From NCBI RefSeq assembly GCF_014174495.1, contig NZ_JACJHR010000019.1, positions 1-64,000 on the forward strand: a stretch of DNA of 64,000 nt. Reading direction: 5' to 3'. Positions 16,168 to 25,437 of the stretch are shown here, piece by piece; position 1 is the stretch's first letter, and each line of letters starts with the position of its first letter. The notes beneath the pieces are model-generated. The model did no database searches. It saw only the letters and a program-made list of their open reading frames with translations, and was not told where the DNA came from. The stretch comes from Amycolatopsis echigonensis. Lineage in GTDB: Bacteria > Actinomycetota > Actinomycetes > Mycobacteriales > Pseudonocardiaceae. The position numbers were made by a program, and so were the translations under genes.

Positions 16168-17817
16168 TCACAGCTGTTTGCGCAGCTCGGCTTTGAGGAT
16201 CTTGCCTGCCGCGCTCGAGGGCAGCTTGTCGATCACGTGCACCTCGCGGAGTTTCTTGTACGGCAGCACTCGCTCGGCGACGAAAGCCTGCAGCTGCACC
16301 GGATCGATCTCCGCGCCCGGCTTCGCGACGACGAAGGCGACCGGGAGCTGACCGGCTGCCGCGTCCGGGCGGCCGACGACGGCGGCGCCGTCCACGCCGG
16401 GGTACTGCACGATCAGTTCCTCCAGCTCCCGCGGATACACGTTGTAGCCCTTGTAGATCAGCATGTCCTTGAGCCGGTCGCTGATGAAGACGAAACCCTC
16501 CTCGTCCACGCAGCCGATGTCGCCGGTCCGCAGCCAGCCGCCCACGAATTGCTCCGCGGTCAGCTCGTCGTGGCCCAGGTAGCCATCACTGACCTGCGGG
16601 CCGCGGACCCAGAGCTCGCCGTGCTCGTTCGGGCCGAGGACCGTGCCGTCGGGGGCGCGCACTTCCAGAGTCGTGTCGGGGACCGGCTGGCCGACGCTAC
16701 CCAGCTTGCGACGGGCTCCGTGGAACGCGGGGGACGCGGCGACCAGGCAGGTGCCCTCGGTCAGTCCCCAGCCCTCGTTGAGCATGGCCGACGGGAAGAC
16801 CGATCGCAGCGCCTTCATCGTTTCGAGGTCGATCGGGGCGGCACCGGACGACACCACTTGCACGGAGGTGAGATCGCGCGTGCGGGCGCTCGGGCAGGCG
16901 AGCAGGGCGTGCCACATCGTCGGGCTGCCGTTGAGGTAGGTGGCGCGCTTTGACTCGATCAGGCCGAGCATGACGTCCGGGTCGAACCGGCCCATGATCA
17001 CGATCCGCGCCCCGGCGGTGATCATGAACAGGGTGTTGATCAGCGCCTGCGCGTGGTACATCGGCCCGGCGACGACCGACACGCCCCGCCCCGCCTGCAA
17101 TCCGGTGTCGTCGCGGCCGAAGGACCTCAGCTCCAGCTCGCCGGAAGCCAGGTCGATCGCGTACCCGCCGCGCCAGGCGACGGCCTGCGTCACGTTGGCG
17201 ATCACGTTCCGGTTCAGCACCCGCACGCCCTTGGAGACGCCGGTCGTGCCGCCGGTGAACGCCAGGTGCGCGATGTCCTCGGACGTGGCCTTCGGCGCGG
17301 GCGGCTCGGTCGGCTGACCGGCGGCGTAGTCCGCCAGCGAGAGCACGTCCGGCGGATCCTGCGCGGCGGGCGCGGCCGCCGACCCCGCTGTCGTCACGAC
17401 GCGGCGGACGGCGGTGCCCTCGGCCGCGCGGAGTGCCGACTCGACGTGGTCGGGGTGACTGAGGACAGCTACGGCGCGCGATTCCTGGATCTGGTGCCGC
17501 AACCCGTCGACCGGGTGCAGGGGATTGGCGGGCGACACGGCGGCGCCGGCCAGCTGCACCCCGGTGTAGGCGACGACGTAGTCACGGCCGTTGGGCAGGT
17601 GGAGCAGGACCGTGTCGCCGGGTCCGAGTCCGTCGGCGTGCAACGCGTGCGCCAGCGCTGAGCTTTCGGCGAGCAGCTGCGCGAACGTGACTTCCTCGGC
17701 ACCGTCTTCGATGACGACCTGGTCGGCGAACCGGCGGCAGACGGCGGTCAGCAGCTCGCCGACGGAGACGGCCGGGTAGTCGAGGCGGCGGGGGATGGGG
17801 TCGGGCCAGTAGGTCAT
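16168..17817 (-). CDS. acyl-CoA ligase (AMP-forming)
   Basis: 549-aa ANL-superfamily enzyme that activates a carboxylic acid with ATP and CoA. The P-loop reads FTGGTTGVSKG (usually TSGTTGxPKG), followed by NEGWGLTEG (A5-like), GWLRTGDIG, SDRLKDMLIYKGYNVYPRELE and the C-terminal lysine motif SSAAGKILKAELR. It is last in a six-gene leftward operon; its ATG overlaps the stop of the racemase gene. Together with the second ligase at 20514-22085 it suggests two substrates or two entry points of the same pathway. Confidence 0.9.
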   Translation of the reverse strand: MTYWPDPIPRRLDYPAVSVGELLTAVCRRFADQVVIEDGAEEVTFAQLLAESSALAHALHADGLGPGDTVLLHLPNGRDYVVAYTGVQLAGAAVSPANPLHPVDGLRHQIQESRAVAVLSHPDHVESALRAAEGTAVRRVVTTAGSAAAPAAQDPPDVLSLADYAAGQPTEPPAPKATSEDIAHLAFTGGTTGVSKGVRVLNRNVIANVTQAVAWRGGYAIDLASGELELRSFGRDDTGLQAGRGVSVVAGPMYHAQALINTLFMITAGARIVIMGRFDPDVMLGLIESKRATYLNGSPTMWHALLACPSARTRDLTSVQVVSSGAAPIDLETMKALRSVFPSAMLNEGWGLTEGTCLVAASPAFHGARRKLGSVGQPVPDTTLEVRAPDGTVLGPNEHGELWVRGPQVSDGYLGHDELTAEQFVGGWLRTGDIGCVDEEGFVFISDRLKDMLIYKGYNVYPRELEELIVQYPGVDGAAVVGRPDAAAGQLPVAFVVAKPGAEIDPVQLQAFVAERVLPYKKLREVHVIDKLPSSAAGKILKAELRKQL

Positions 17818-18950
17818 GCGACGGTCCCTTCTTCGCGGAGCGCGGCGACCTCGGCGGGGCCGAATCCGAGTCCGGCGAGGATCGCGTCGGTGTGGGCGCC
17901 TGCGGAAGCCGGAGCGGCAGGCGAAGCTGTTGCGGTAGCGGAGAAACGCGGTGCGGGAGCGGGGTGGACGACCCCGTCGACGGTCATAAAGGTCCCTCTG
18001 TCCCGCAGGTGCGCGTCGCGGGTGGCTTCGGCCATCGAGAGGACCGGCGTGAGACAGGCGTCGACCCCGTCGAAGTGCGCGACCCACTCGTCGCGGGTGC
18101 GCGTCGCGAAGGCGCCAGAGAACAGCTTGCGGGTCTGCTCGAACGTGGCGGCGTCCGTCTGCCGTGCCGGATCGATCCGGTCCGCCAACCCCAATCCTTC
18201 GACGAGGGCGCGGAAGAACGCCGGTTCGATCGCCCCGACCGCGACGTACTTCCCGTCCGCGCATTCGTAGGTGTCGTAGTAGGGGACGCTGCCGTCGAAG
18301 AGGTTGACGCCGCGCTCAGTGGGGGACCAGCGGCCCTCCGCGGCGAATCCCCACGTCATCGCCATCAGGAGCGCGGCGCCGTCGACCATTGCGGCGTCGA
18401 CGTCCTGGCCGGCGCCCGTTTCCCGCGCGCTGTGCAGCGCCGCGAGCAGCCCGAAGGCGAGCAGCATCCCGCCGCCGCCGAAGTCGCCGACGAGGTTGAG
18501 CGGCGGGACGGGCTTGTCGTCCGGCCGTCCGATCGAGTTCAGCACGCCCGCCTGGGCGATGTAATTGATGTCGTGCCCCGCCCGCGCGGCCAGGGGACCG
18601 GTCTGGCCGAACCCGGTCATCCGGCCGACGACGAGACGAGGATTGGTCGAGCGCAGCACGTCCGGCGCGAGACCGAGCCGTTCCAGCACCCCGGGCCGGA
18701 ATCCCTCGATCATCGCGTCCGCGCGGTCGAGCAGCCGTCGGACGACGGCAATTCCGTTGGGGGACTTCAGGTCCACCGCGATGCAGCGGCGGCCGCGGTC
18801 GAGCACCGGGTTGGGCGCACGCCCGGCGTCGCCGGGGCGATGGATCCGGATCACGTCCGCACCGGAGTCGGCGAGGAGCATCGCGCAGAACGGCCCGGGG
18901 CCGATCCCGCCGAGTTCCACGACGGTCAGTCCGGCCAGCGGCCCGGTCAT
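17814..18950 (-). CDS. alpha-methylacyl-CoA racemase (family III CoA-transferase fold)
   Basis: 378-aa family III CoA-transferase-fold protein. The racemase catalytic residues are visible: His126 (AGHDINYIAQAGVL), Asp156 (PPLNLVGDFGGGG) and a Glu at about 242 (VGAIEPAFF). These match the His126/Asp156/Glu241 set of the M. tuberculosis enzyme. It epimerises 2R- to 2S-methylacyl-CoA so that acyl-CoA dehydrogenases can act, a step needed only for methyl-branched chains. It overlaps both neighbours by 4 bases in the operon. A CoA-transferase function is less likely because the catalytic Asp of that group is replaced by the racemase pattern. Confidence 0.92.
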   Translation of the reverse strand: MTGPLAGLTVVELGGIGPGPFCAMLLADSGADVIRIHRPGDAGRAPNPVLDRGRRCIAVDLKSPNGIAVVRRLLDRADAMIEGFRPGVLERLGLAPDVLRSTNPRLVVGRMTGFGQTGPLAARAGHDINYIAQAGVLNSIGRPDDKPVPPLNLVGDFGGGGMLLAFGLLAALHSARETGAGQDVDAAMVDGAALLMAMTWGFAAEGRWSPTERGVNLFDGSVPYYDTYECADGKYVAVGAIEPAFFRALVEGLGLADRIDPARQTDAATFEQTRKLFSGAFATRTRDEWVAHFDGVDACLTPVLSMAEATRDAHLRDRGTFMTVDGVVHPAPAPRFSATATASPAAPASAGAHTDAILAGLGFGPAEVAALREEGTVA

Positions 18951-19723
18951 CGCCCCTGCCACTGCGGTGCTCGCTTCTCCGCGAAGGCCTGTGCGCCTTC
19001 CTTGGCGTCGTCCGAGGCGAAGACCGGTTCGGTGATCTCCCGCTGCCGCGCCCACCGCTCGCCGGCGGACCACTCCGGCGATTCGGCGAGGACCCGCTTG
19101 GTCGCCCGGACCGCCAGGGGACCGTTGCCCGCGATGGTCCGCGCCAGCTCCAGCGCGGCGGCGAGCGCTTGCCCGTCGTCCACGAGCCGGTTGACCAGCC
19201 CGAGTGAGGCAGCGCGCGGCGCGTCCAGGAAGTCGCCGGTGAGCGCGAGTTCCATGGCGACGGCAGGGGGGATCCGTCGCGGCAGCCGCAGCAGGCCGCC
19301 GGCGACCGCTACCAGTCCGCGCTTGACCTCCGGGATGCCGAACTTGGCGCCGCGCCCGGCGGTGACCATGTCGCAGGCGAGCATGAGTTCGCAGCCGCCC
19401 GCGAGCGCGTAGCCCTCCACCGCGGCGATCATCGGCTTGCCCGGCGGCGTGATCGTCATGCCGCCCAGACCCCGCCCGGGAATGCTGGGGCGTTCGCCGC
19501 GCAGGAATGCCTTGAGGTCCATCCCGGCGCAGAACGTGCCGCCTGCCCCGGTCAGGACGCCCACGGCCAGATCGTCGCGTGCGTCGAGTTCGTCGAGCGC
19601 GTCGGCAATGCCTTGCGAGACGGCCATGGTGATGGCGTTGCGGGCCTGCGGCCGGTTGATGGTGACCACCAGGACGCCGTCCTCGGCGCGGGTGAGCACT
19701 TCGGTGCTCGGGGTCTCGGTCAC
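18947..19723 (-). CDS. enoyl-CoA hydratase
   Basis: 258-aa crotonase-family protein. Both catalytic glutamates of true hydratases are present (GYALAGGCELMLACD and FGIPEVKRGL), with the oxyanion segment CAGMDLKAF, so it should hydrate trans-2-enoyl-CoA. The start is GTG 19723, with GAGGAG about 6 bases upstream and a 4-base overlap with the preceding gene's stop. It is the only crotonase in the window with both glutamates. Confidence 0.9.
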   Translation of the reverse strand: MTETPSTEVLTRAEDGVLVVTINRPQARNAITMAVSQGIADALDELDARDDLAVGVLTGAGGTFCAGMDLKAFLRGERPSIPGRGLGGMTITPPGKPMIAAVEGYALAGGCELMLACDMVTAGRGAKFGIPEVKRGLVAVAGGLLRLPRRIPPAVAMELALTGDFLDAPRAASLGLVNRLVDDGQALAAALELARTIAGNGPLAVRATKRVLAESPEWSAGERWARQREITEPVFASDDAKEGAQAFAEKRAPQWQGR

Positions 19724-20517
19724 GGGGCGCTCCTCGGGGCGGGGGATTCGACTTGCCAGCGGCCCTCGAACCGAGGCTCCTCGCGGGCGGCGAACGCGCG
19801 TTTGGCCTCGGGTGCGTCGGTGGCGAAGTTGACGGCTTGCATGGCGGCCTCGAGTTCGAGCGCTTCTTCGAGCGGCGAACTCCAGGCACGGTTGAGCAGC
19901 CGGCGGGTCTGGGCCAGCGCGACGGGAGGACCAGCGGCGAGCCGCTCGGCGAGCGACGCGACCTTCGCGTCCAGGTCGGCAGGGGAGACAAGGAAGGTCA
20001 CCAGACCCAGTTCCCGGGCCTCGTCCGCCTCGACCATGTCCCCGAGCAGGGCCAGCCGGCGCGCCTGCAGCAACCCGACCGCGCGGGGCAGCAACCAGGA
20101 GCCGCCGGCGTCCGGGGACAGCCCGCGGCGGGCGAAGATCTCGCAGAACCGCACGCTGGGGTCGGCCACGACGAGATCGCAACCCAGAACGAGGTTGGCC
20201 GCCGCGCCGACAGCCACGCCTCGGACCCGCGCGATGGTGGGCTGGGGCAAATCCTGCAGTGCCGTCACGATCTCGGTCCACTGGCGCATCCGCGCAACCG
20301 GGTGGCGGTCCCGGCCGGGCCGGCTGAGGTTGGCGCCGGAACTGAAGTCGCCGCCCGCGCCGGTGAGCACGACGACGCGAACCGCGTCGTCGTCCGCTGC
20401 CGCCCGCAGCGCGTCGCGCAGCTGGACGACCGTGTCGGCGTCGAGAGAATTCCGGGTGTCGGGGTCGTCGAACGTGAAGGTCCGGACGACGCCGTCGTCG
20501 GTCACGCGCAGGCTCAT
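19720..20517 (-). CDS. crotonase-family isomerase/hydratase (PaaG-type)
   Basis: 265-aa crotonase-fold protein. Instead of the hydratase glutamates it has VGAAANLVLGCD and CEIFARRGLSPDAGGSWLLPR. The ANL...PDAGG pattern, with a lone Asp, is that of PaaG-type enoyl-CoA isomerases. The oxyanion segment is SSGANLSRPG. It probably shifts a double bond to the 2-position before hydration by the neighbouring enzyme. The ATG at 20517 overlaps the stop of the upstream ligase. Confidence 0.85.
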   Translation of the reverse strand: MSLRVTDDGVVRTFTFDDPDTRNSLDADTVVQLRDALRAAADDDAVRVVVLTGAGGDFSSGANLSRPGRDRHPVARMRQWTEIVTALQDLPQPTIARVRGVAVGAAANLVLGCDLVVADPSVRFCEIFARRGLSPDAGGSWLLPRAVGLLQARRLALLGDMVEADEARELGLVTFLVSPADLDAKVASLAERLAAGPPVALAQTRRLLNRAWSSPLEEALELEAAMQAVNFATDAPEAKRAFAAREEPRFEGRWQVESPAPRSAP

Positions 20518-22085
20518 CGCTGGCTCCCGGCTGTGGTGTCTCGTACGAAGTCGCGTAGCACTTCCTTGCGAACCTTCCCGCCGCTGTTCATCGGCAGCGC
20601 GTCGACAACGACGAGCCGGCGCGGCACCTTGTACGACGCCAGCCGGGCGCAGCCGTGCGATCGCAGTTCCTCGGCAGTGGGCGGCTCGCCGTCGCGGGGC
20701 ACGACGACCGCCACCGGGACTTCGCCCCAGCGTTCGTCCGGGGCGCCCACGACCGCGACGGAGCCGACTTTCGGGTGCGCGGCAAGGACATTCTCGACCT
20801 CGGCGCAGTAGACGTTCTCCCCGCCGGAGATGATCATGTCCTTGATCCGGTCGACCACGTAGTAAAACCCGTCCTCGTCCACCCGCACCAGATCGCCGGA
20901 ATGGAACCAGCCGCCGCGGAACGCTTCCGCGGTCTGCTCCGGTGCGTTCCAATAACCGGTGGTGACCGTCGGCCCGCGGTAGACGATCTCGCCGACCTCG
21001 CCCGGCGGGACGTCGCGCATCTGCGCGTCGACCACCCGCACCTCGACACCGAGCAACGGCCTGCCGATCGACGCCGGCTTGTCCTCGACGTGTTCGGGCT
21101 GCAGCACCATGGCCGTGGCGTAGGTTTCGGTCATTCCGAAGGCGGAGGTGAGCGCGACGGCCGGGAAAGCCGCCCGGATTTCGCGCACCAGCGCCGCCGA
21201 AGCCGGGGCCGCGCCCCAGTTCGCCCACTTCAAGTGCGGGAAGTCGCGGCCGGCGATCGACGGATGGCGCACGATCGCCTGCCACTGCGCCGGGACGAAG
21301 AAGCTCAGATTGACCCGCTGCCGGTCGAGCACGTCGATGATCTCGCCGGCGTCGAAAGCGCCGCTGGGATGGACGACGAGCCGGCCGCCGACGAGCAGCG
21401 TGTGGAACACCGAGGCGGACCCCGCGACGTGGAAGATCGGCACCGCGCACAGCGTCGTCCGGCAGTCGCGGCCGTAGCCCATGTGCGCGATGCGCAAGGT
21501 GGCCCACAAGTGAAAGCCCTCATGGGTGAGGACCGCGCCCTTCGGCCGTCCGGTGGTGCCCGAGGTGTAGAGGATCAGCATCGGCGCCGCGGGGTCGATC
21601 CGGCGCTCCGGCAACGGTTTCGCCTCGGCGAGAGCCTGTTCGTACGCCGGGCCGGCCACCAGCCGGAACCTGACGGAGGTGCTCTCCGCGGCCGTGCCGG
21701 CGAGCGCGTCGAGACCGGCGTCGGTGAGCAGGGCGGACGCGCCGGAGTCGGACAGCTGGTGCCGGATTTCGGGCGCGGTCAGGCGGAAGTTGAGCAGGAC
21801 CGCGATCGCGCCGAGCCGGCTGAGCGCCACGATCGCCTCGACGTACTCGGCTCGGTTGGCCAGCAGGACCGCGACGCGGTCGCCCACGGTGACGCCGCGC
21901 TCGGTGAGGGCACCCGCGAGGCGGGCAGCCCGCGCGTCGAGTTCGGCATACGTCCGATCGGTGTCTCCGAAGGTGACCGCGACCCGGCCCGGGTCGGTGC
22001 GGGCGTGCCTCGCGACGTACGCCGCGAGGTGGGTGCCCATGCCGTGTGCGGCCTCGATGTCTCCGCGCGACGTCTCCTCGCTCAC
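20514..22085 (-). CDS. acyl-CoA ligase (AMP-forming)
   Basis: 523-aa ANL enzyme: P-loop LYTSGTTGRPKGAVLTH, SAFGMTETYA, GWFHSGDLVRVDEDGFYYVVDRIKDMIISGGENVYCAEVE and the catalytic Lys in MNSGGKVRKEVL. This is the medium/long-chain fatty acid-CoA ligase pattern. The start was taken as GTG 22085, whose GTGA overlaps the thiolase stop; ATG 22040 (MGTHLAAYV) is an in-frame alternative closer to usual N-termini. Confidence 0.9.
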   Translation of the reverse strand: MSEETSRGDIEAAHGMGTHLAAYVARHARTDPGRVAVTFGDTDRTYAELDARAARLAGALTERGVTVGDRVAVLLANRAEYVEAIVALSRLGAIAVLLNFRLTAPEIRHQLSDSGASALLTDAGLDALAGTAAESTSVRFRLVAGPAYEQALAEAKPLPERRIDPAAPMLILYTSGTTGRPKGAVLTHEGFHLWATLRIAHMGYGRDCRTTLCAVPIFHVAGSASVFHTLLVGGRLVVHPSGAFDAGEIIDVLDRQRVNLSFFVPAQWQAIVRHPSIAGRDFPHLKWANWGAAPASAALVREIRAAFPAVALTSAFGMTETYATAMVLQPEHVEDKPASIGRPLLGVEVRVVDAQMRDVPPGEVGEIVYRGPTVTTGYWNAPEQTAEAFRGGWFHSGDLVRVDEDGFYYVVDRIKDMIISGGENVYCAEVENVLAAHPKVGSVAVVGAPDERWGEVPVAVVVPRDGEPPTAEELRSHGCARLASYKVPRRLVVVDALPMNSGGKVRKEVLRDFVRDTTAGSQR

Positions 22086-23239
22086 AGCAGTTCGAGGATC
22101 GTCGCGTTGGCCATGCCGCCGCCTTCGCACATCGACTGCAGGCCGTAGCGGACACCCTGGTCGCGCATGTGGTGCAGGAGCGTGGTCATCAATCGCGCGC
22201 CGGATCCGCCGAGCGGGTGGCCCAGCGCGATCGCGCCGCCGTTGGGGTTGAGCCTGCGGTAGTCGGCACCGGTCGCGGCGAGCCAGGCGAGCGTGACGCT
22301 GGCGAAGGCCTCGTTGATCTCGAACGCTCCGATGTCGTCGATGCTGAGCCCGGAGCGTTTGAGCGCCTTCTCTGTTGCCGCGATGGGGCCTTTCAGCATG
22401 GTGACCGGGTCGGTTCCGACCACGGTGCCGGTGTGGAACCGGGCGATCGGCGTCCAGCCGTGCCGGGCGGCGATCTCGCTGGTGGTGACGAGCAGCGCGG
22501 CGGCCCCGTCGGAGATTTGCGAAGCGTTGCCGGCGTGGATGACGCCGTCCGGCTTGAACGCGGGCTTGAGCTTGGCCATCGACTCCAGCGTGCCGCCGCG
22601 GCGAATGCCCTCGTCGGTGTCCACCACGCCGTTCGGCGTCGTGACCGGTGCGATCTGTCCGCTGAACCGGCCTTCGTCGACGGCCGCGGCGGCCCGGGCG
22701 TGCGAATCGAGGGCATGCTGATCGAGCTGCTCGCGAGTGAGACCGAATTCCTCGGCGATCATCTCCGCGCCGAGTCCTTGGTTGAAACCCTCGACGCCGT
22801 AACGCTTCTTCACCGCCGGGCCGAAGGGTTCGCCGAGCCCGGCGGCGGCCCGGGCCGAGCCGATCGGCACGACGGACATCATCTCGACCCCGCCGGCGAC
22901 CGCGATGTCGTACTGCCCGGCGACCACCCCCGCCGCGGCCTGGTGCACGGCCTGCTGCGACGAGCCGCACTGCCGGTCGACCGTCACCGCGGGCACCGAC
23001 TCGGGCCACCCGGCGGCGAGCACCGAGTAGCGGCCGATCGAACCCGCCTGCGCGCCGACCTGGGAGACGCAGCCCCAGATCACGTCGTCGACCAGCACCG
23101 GGTCGAGACCGACGCGTTCGGCGAGCGCGGTGAGCACGTGCGCGGACAGGTCGGTGGGATGGAGCCCGGCCAAGGCCCCGGTGGGCTTGCCCCGGCCGAC
23201 CGGGGTGCGCACCGCGTCGACGATGACGGCATCACGCAT
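22082..23239 (-). CDS. thiolase (acetyl-CoA acyltransferase)
   Basis: 385-aa thiolase. Cys91 (DRQCGSSQQA) is the acyl-accepting nucleophile; NEAFAS, the His of GGAIALGHPLGGSGAR and the second Cys in CEGGGMANA complete the active site. It cleaves 3-ketoacyl-CoA in the last beta-oxidation step. It is now first in the leftward operon; an acyl-CoA dehydrogenase that once preceded it survives only as a tail (23282-23370). A second thiolase N-terminus remains at 10034-10150. Confidence 0.93.
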   Translation of the reverse strand: MRDAVIVDAVRTPVGRGKPTGALAGLHPTDLSAHVLTALAERVGLDPVLVDDVIWGCVSQVGAQAGSIGRYSVLAAGWPESVPAVTVDRQCGSSQQAVHQAAAGVVAGQYDIAVAGGVEMMSVVPIGSARAAAGLGEPFGPAVKKRYGVEGFNQGLGAEMIAEEFGLTREQLDQHALDSHARAAAAVDEGRFSGQIAPVTTPNGVVDTDEGIRRGGTLESMAKLKPAFKPDGVIHAGNASQISDGAAALLVTTSEIAARHGWTPIARFHTGTVVGTDPVTMLKGPIAATEKALKRSGLSIDDIGAFEINEAFASVTLAWLAATGADYRRLNPNGGAIALGHPLGGSGARLMTTLLHHMRDQGVRYGLQSMCEGGGMANATILELL

Positions 23240-23281
23240 GAGATGACCTGCCTTTCGAGTCTGATGTGGACAGTCGTCGGT

Positions 23282-23370
23282 TCACAGCCCGATCGACTTG
23301 CTGATGATGGTCTTCATGACCTCGCTGGTCCCGCCGTAGATGCGCGAGACGCCGCGGCGGCCGTCGCGCA
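23282..23370 (-). pseudogene. C-terminal tail of an acyl-CoA dehydrogenase
   Basis: The last 28 or so codons read GVSRIYGGTSEVMKTIISKSIGL, a standard acyl-CoA dehydrogenase C-terminus (the FAD-contacting IYGGTSEVMK). The stop is 42 bases before the thiolase start, so this was the preceding operon gene. Upstream of about 23370 the homology ends and a different reading frame (a signal peptide) begins, so the gene is truncated at its 5' side. Confidence 0.85.
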
Positions 23371-23421
23371 GCCCAGTACGACTGCGATGGTCAAGGGAAC
23401 GATCAAGGCACGCGAACGCAT
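23368..23421 (-). pseudogene. orphan signal-peptide start fused at a deletion point
   Basis: ATG 23421 has GAGGAG 7 bases upstream and encodes MRSRALIVPLTIAVVLGC, a typical signal peptide ending in a possible lipobox Cys (VLGC). After this the sequence passes directly into the acyl-CoA dehydrogenase tail in another frame, and nothing secreted follows. It looks like the 5' end of an exported protein gene joined to the dehydrogenase 3' end by a deletion. Confidence 0.55.
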
Positions 23422-23613
23422 TACGATCTCCTCGCTGTCGCGCGGCTGGCGATCGGAAAAATCGCGACGGACCGTAAACATTCACCCGCTCGAATTACCA
23501 GACTTGTCGCTCAATCGTGACGATCGCTCAGGGCCCGGCGCGAAGACGCGTAACCGATTCGCCGCCCGCCCGTTGGGGGTGGTGCTGGGAGCGGCGGGCG
23601 GAAGGCGGGCGTG

Positions 23614-25410
23614 ATGCGACGAACGTGGGCACTGGCAGCCGCGGCGATGCTGTTCTCGGCGGTGCCGGGCACAGCCGCGGCGAGCACAGCCAGCTTTTCC
23701 GTGACGACGCTGCATTTCAGCGTCCTGGCCGGGCCGGGCGGAGCGGAGCGCTGCGACATCGTCGGCGATCTCTACCTGCCCGCGGACGCGGGACCGCGGC
23801 ACCGGGTGCCGGCCGTGCTGACCACCAACGGGTTCGGCGGCTCCAAGGACGACCAGGCCGGGCTCGCGCGCTATTTCGCCGGCCAGGACTACGCGGTGCT
23901 GTCGTATTCCGGGCTCGGGTTCGGCGGTTCGGGCTGCAAGATCACCCTCGACGACCCTGACTGGGACGGCCAGGCCGCGAGCCAGCTGGTGAGTTTCCTG
24001 GGCGGCGAGAACGGGATCGCCTACGCCGACGCGGCGCACACCCAGCCGGTGGCGGGACTCGACTCCGTCGTGCACGACCAGGTCGACCACGCGGGCAACC
24101 ACGACCAGTACGACCCGCGGGTCGGCATGATCGGCGGCTCCTACGGCGGCGAAGTCCAGTTCGCGGCGGCGTCGGTCGACCCGCGGATCGACACGCTCGT
24201 CCCGCTGATCACCTGGAACGACCTCTCGTACTCGCTCACCCCGAACAACACCGACCTGCGCAGCGGCGTGACCTCCAACGGCTCCGGCGTCACCAAGCTG
24301 ACCTGGCCGCTGCTGTTCTTCTCCGAGGGCGCGCTGCTCGACAGCGCGACCGGTTTCCAGTACGACCCGTCGCGGGTGATCGGCTGCCCGAACTTCCCGA
24401 CCGAGGTCTGCACCGGGCTCGCCGAAGCGGGCACGCTCGGCTATCCCACGAGCGACCTGCTGGCCTTGCTGCGGCACGCGTCGGTCAGCACCTACTCCAG
24501 CCGGATCCACGTCCCGGTGCTGCTGATGCAGGGGGAGAACGACACGCTGTTCAACCTCAACGAGGCGGCCGCGACCTACCAGACGCTGAAAGCCCAGGGC
24601 ACACCGGTGAAAATGGTCTGGCAGTCCTGGGGACACTCGGGCTCGACGCCGGCGCCGGGCGAGCTCGATCTGTCCAATCCGGACCCGGGCACGCAATACG
24701 AGACCGCCCGGGTGGCGAGCTGGTTCCGCCAGTACCTCGCCAACGGCCCGGCCGACACCTCCCCGGGGTTCGCCTACTTCCGCGACTGGGTGCCCTACAC
24801 CGGGATCGCGACCCCGGCCTACGGCACCGCGCCCGCCTACCCGGTCGGAAGCCCGACGCGGTACTACCTTTCCGGCACCGGCCTGGTCACCGATCCGGCG
24901 CGGATCGCGGCGGGCTCGCAGAGCTTCGTCACCCCGCCGGCGGGATTCCCGACCAGCTCCTCGGGCATCGACGCGTTCTCCCCGAACCTGCCGCCGGACT
25001 CCAACCTTCCCGGCACGTACGCGTCGTGGACCGGGGCCGCCCTGCCCGCGGCCGTCGACGTGGCCGGGACGCCGACGCTCGACGTGCGGCTGCAGGCGCC
25101 TACCGCGGCGCTGACCAGCGCGACCGGGCCGGCCGGTCAGCTCGTGCTGTTCGCGAAGGTCTACGACGTCGCCCCGGACGGCACGGAAAGCTTGGTGCAC
25201 AACCTGATCGCGCCCGCACGGGTGGCCGACCCGACCGCGCCGGTGCACATCACGTTGCCCGCCATCGTGCACCAGTTCGCCGCCGGCCACGCGATCCGCG
25301 TCCTGCTGGCGAGCGGCGACCTGAACTACCGGGGCGGGCTGGCCCTCGCGCCGGTGACTGTCAGCACCGGCGACTCGGGCCAGGTCCTCACCCTGCCCAC
25401 GACCGGCTGA
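23614..25410 (+). CDS. secreted CocE/NonD-type alpha/beta hydrolase (X-Pro dipeptidyl-peptidase-like)
   Basis: 598-aa exported protein. A Sec signal peptide (MRRTWALAAAAMLFSAVPGTAAAS) precedes an alpha/beta-hydrolase domain. The nucleophile elbow GGSYGG has Ser176; the Asp (QGENDTLF) and His (WGHSG) complete the triad. The C-terminal part is the jelly-roll domain of X-Pro dipeptidyl-peptidases and cocaine esterases (LDVRLQAPTAA...VHITLPAIVHQFAAGHAIRVLLASGD). Role: extracellular hydrolysis of peptides or esters. ATG 23614 was chosen over GTG 23611 directly before it. It is monocistronic. Confidence 0.87.
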   Translation: MRRTWALAAAAMLFSAVPGTAAASTASFSVTTLHFSVLAGPGGAERCDIVGDLYLPADAGPRHRVPAVLTTNGFGGSKDDQAGLARYFAGQDYAVLSYSGLGFGGSGCKITLDDPDWDGQAASQLVSFLGGENGIAYADAAHTQPVAGLDSVVHDQVDHAGNHDQYDPRVGMIGGSYGGEVQFAAASVDPRIDTLVPLITWNDLSYSLTPNNTDLRSGVTSNGSGVTKLTWPLLFFSEGALLDSATGFQYDPSRVIGCPNFPTEVCTGLAEAGTLGYPTSDLLALLRHASVSTYSSRIHVPVLLMQGENDTLFNLNEAAATYQTLKAQGTPVKMVWQSWGHSGSTPAPGELDLSNPDPGTQYETARVASWFRQYLANGPADTSPGFAYFRDWVPYTGIATPAYGTAPAYPVGSPTRYYLSGTGLVTDPARIAAGSQSFVTPPAGFPTSSSGIDAFSPNLPPDSNLPGTYASWTGAALPAAVDVAGTPTLDVRLQAPTAALTSATGPAGQLVLFAKVYDVAPDGTESLVHNLIAPARVADPTAPVHITLPAIVHQFAAGHAIRVLLASGDLNYRGGLALAPVTVSTGDSGQVLTLPTTG

Positions 25411-25437
25411 CCGGCTTCCCTCCGCGCAGGCCGCGAG

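Noticed and set aside
17814..18950. Formyl-CoA/carnitine-type CoA-transferase
   Set aside because: The fold is shared, but the His126/Asp156 racemase residues in AGHDINY and LVGDFGGGG favour alpha-methylacyl-CoA racemase.
22046..23614. 522-codon open frame on the plus strand over the thiolase
   Set aside because: Antisense shadow of the thiolase gene; the opposite frame has all thiolase motifs.
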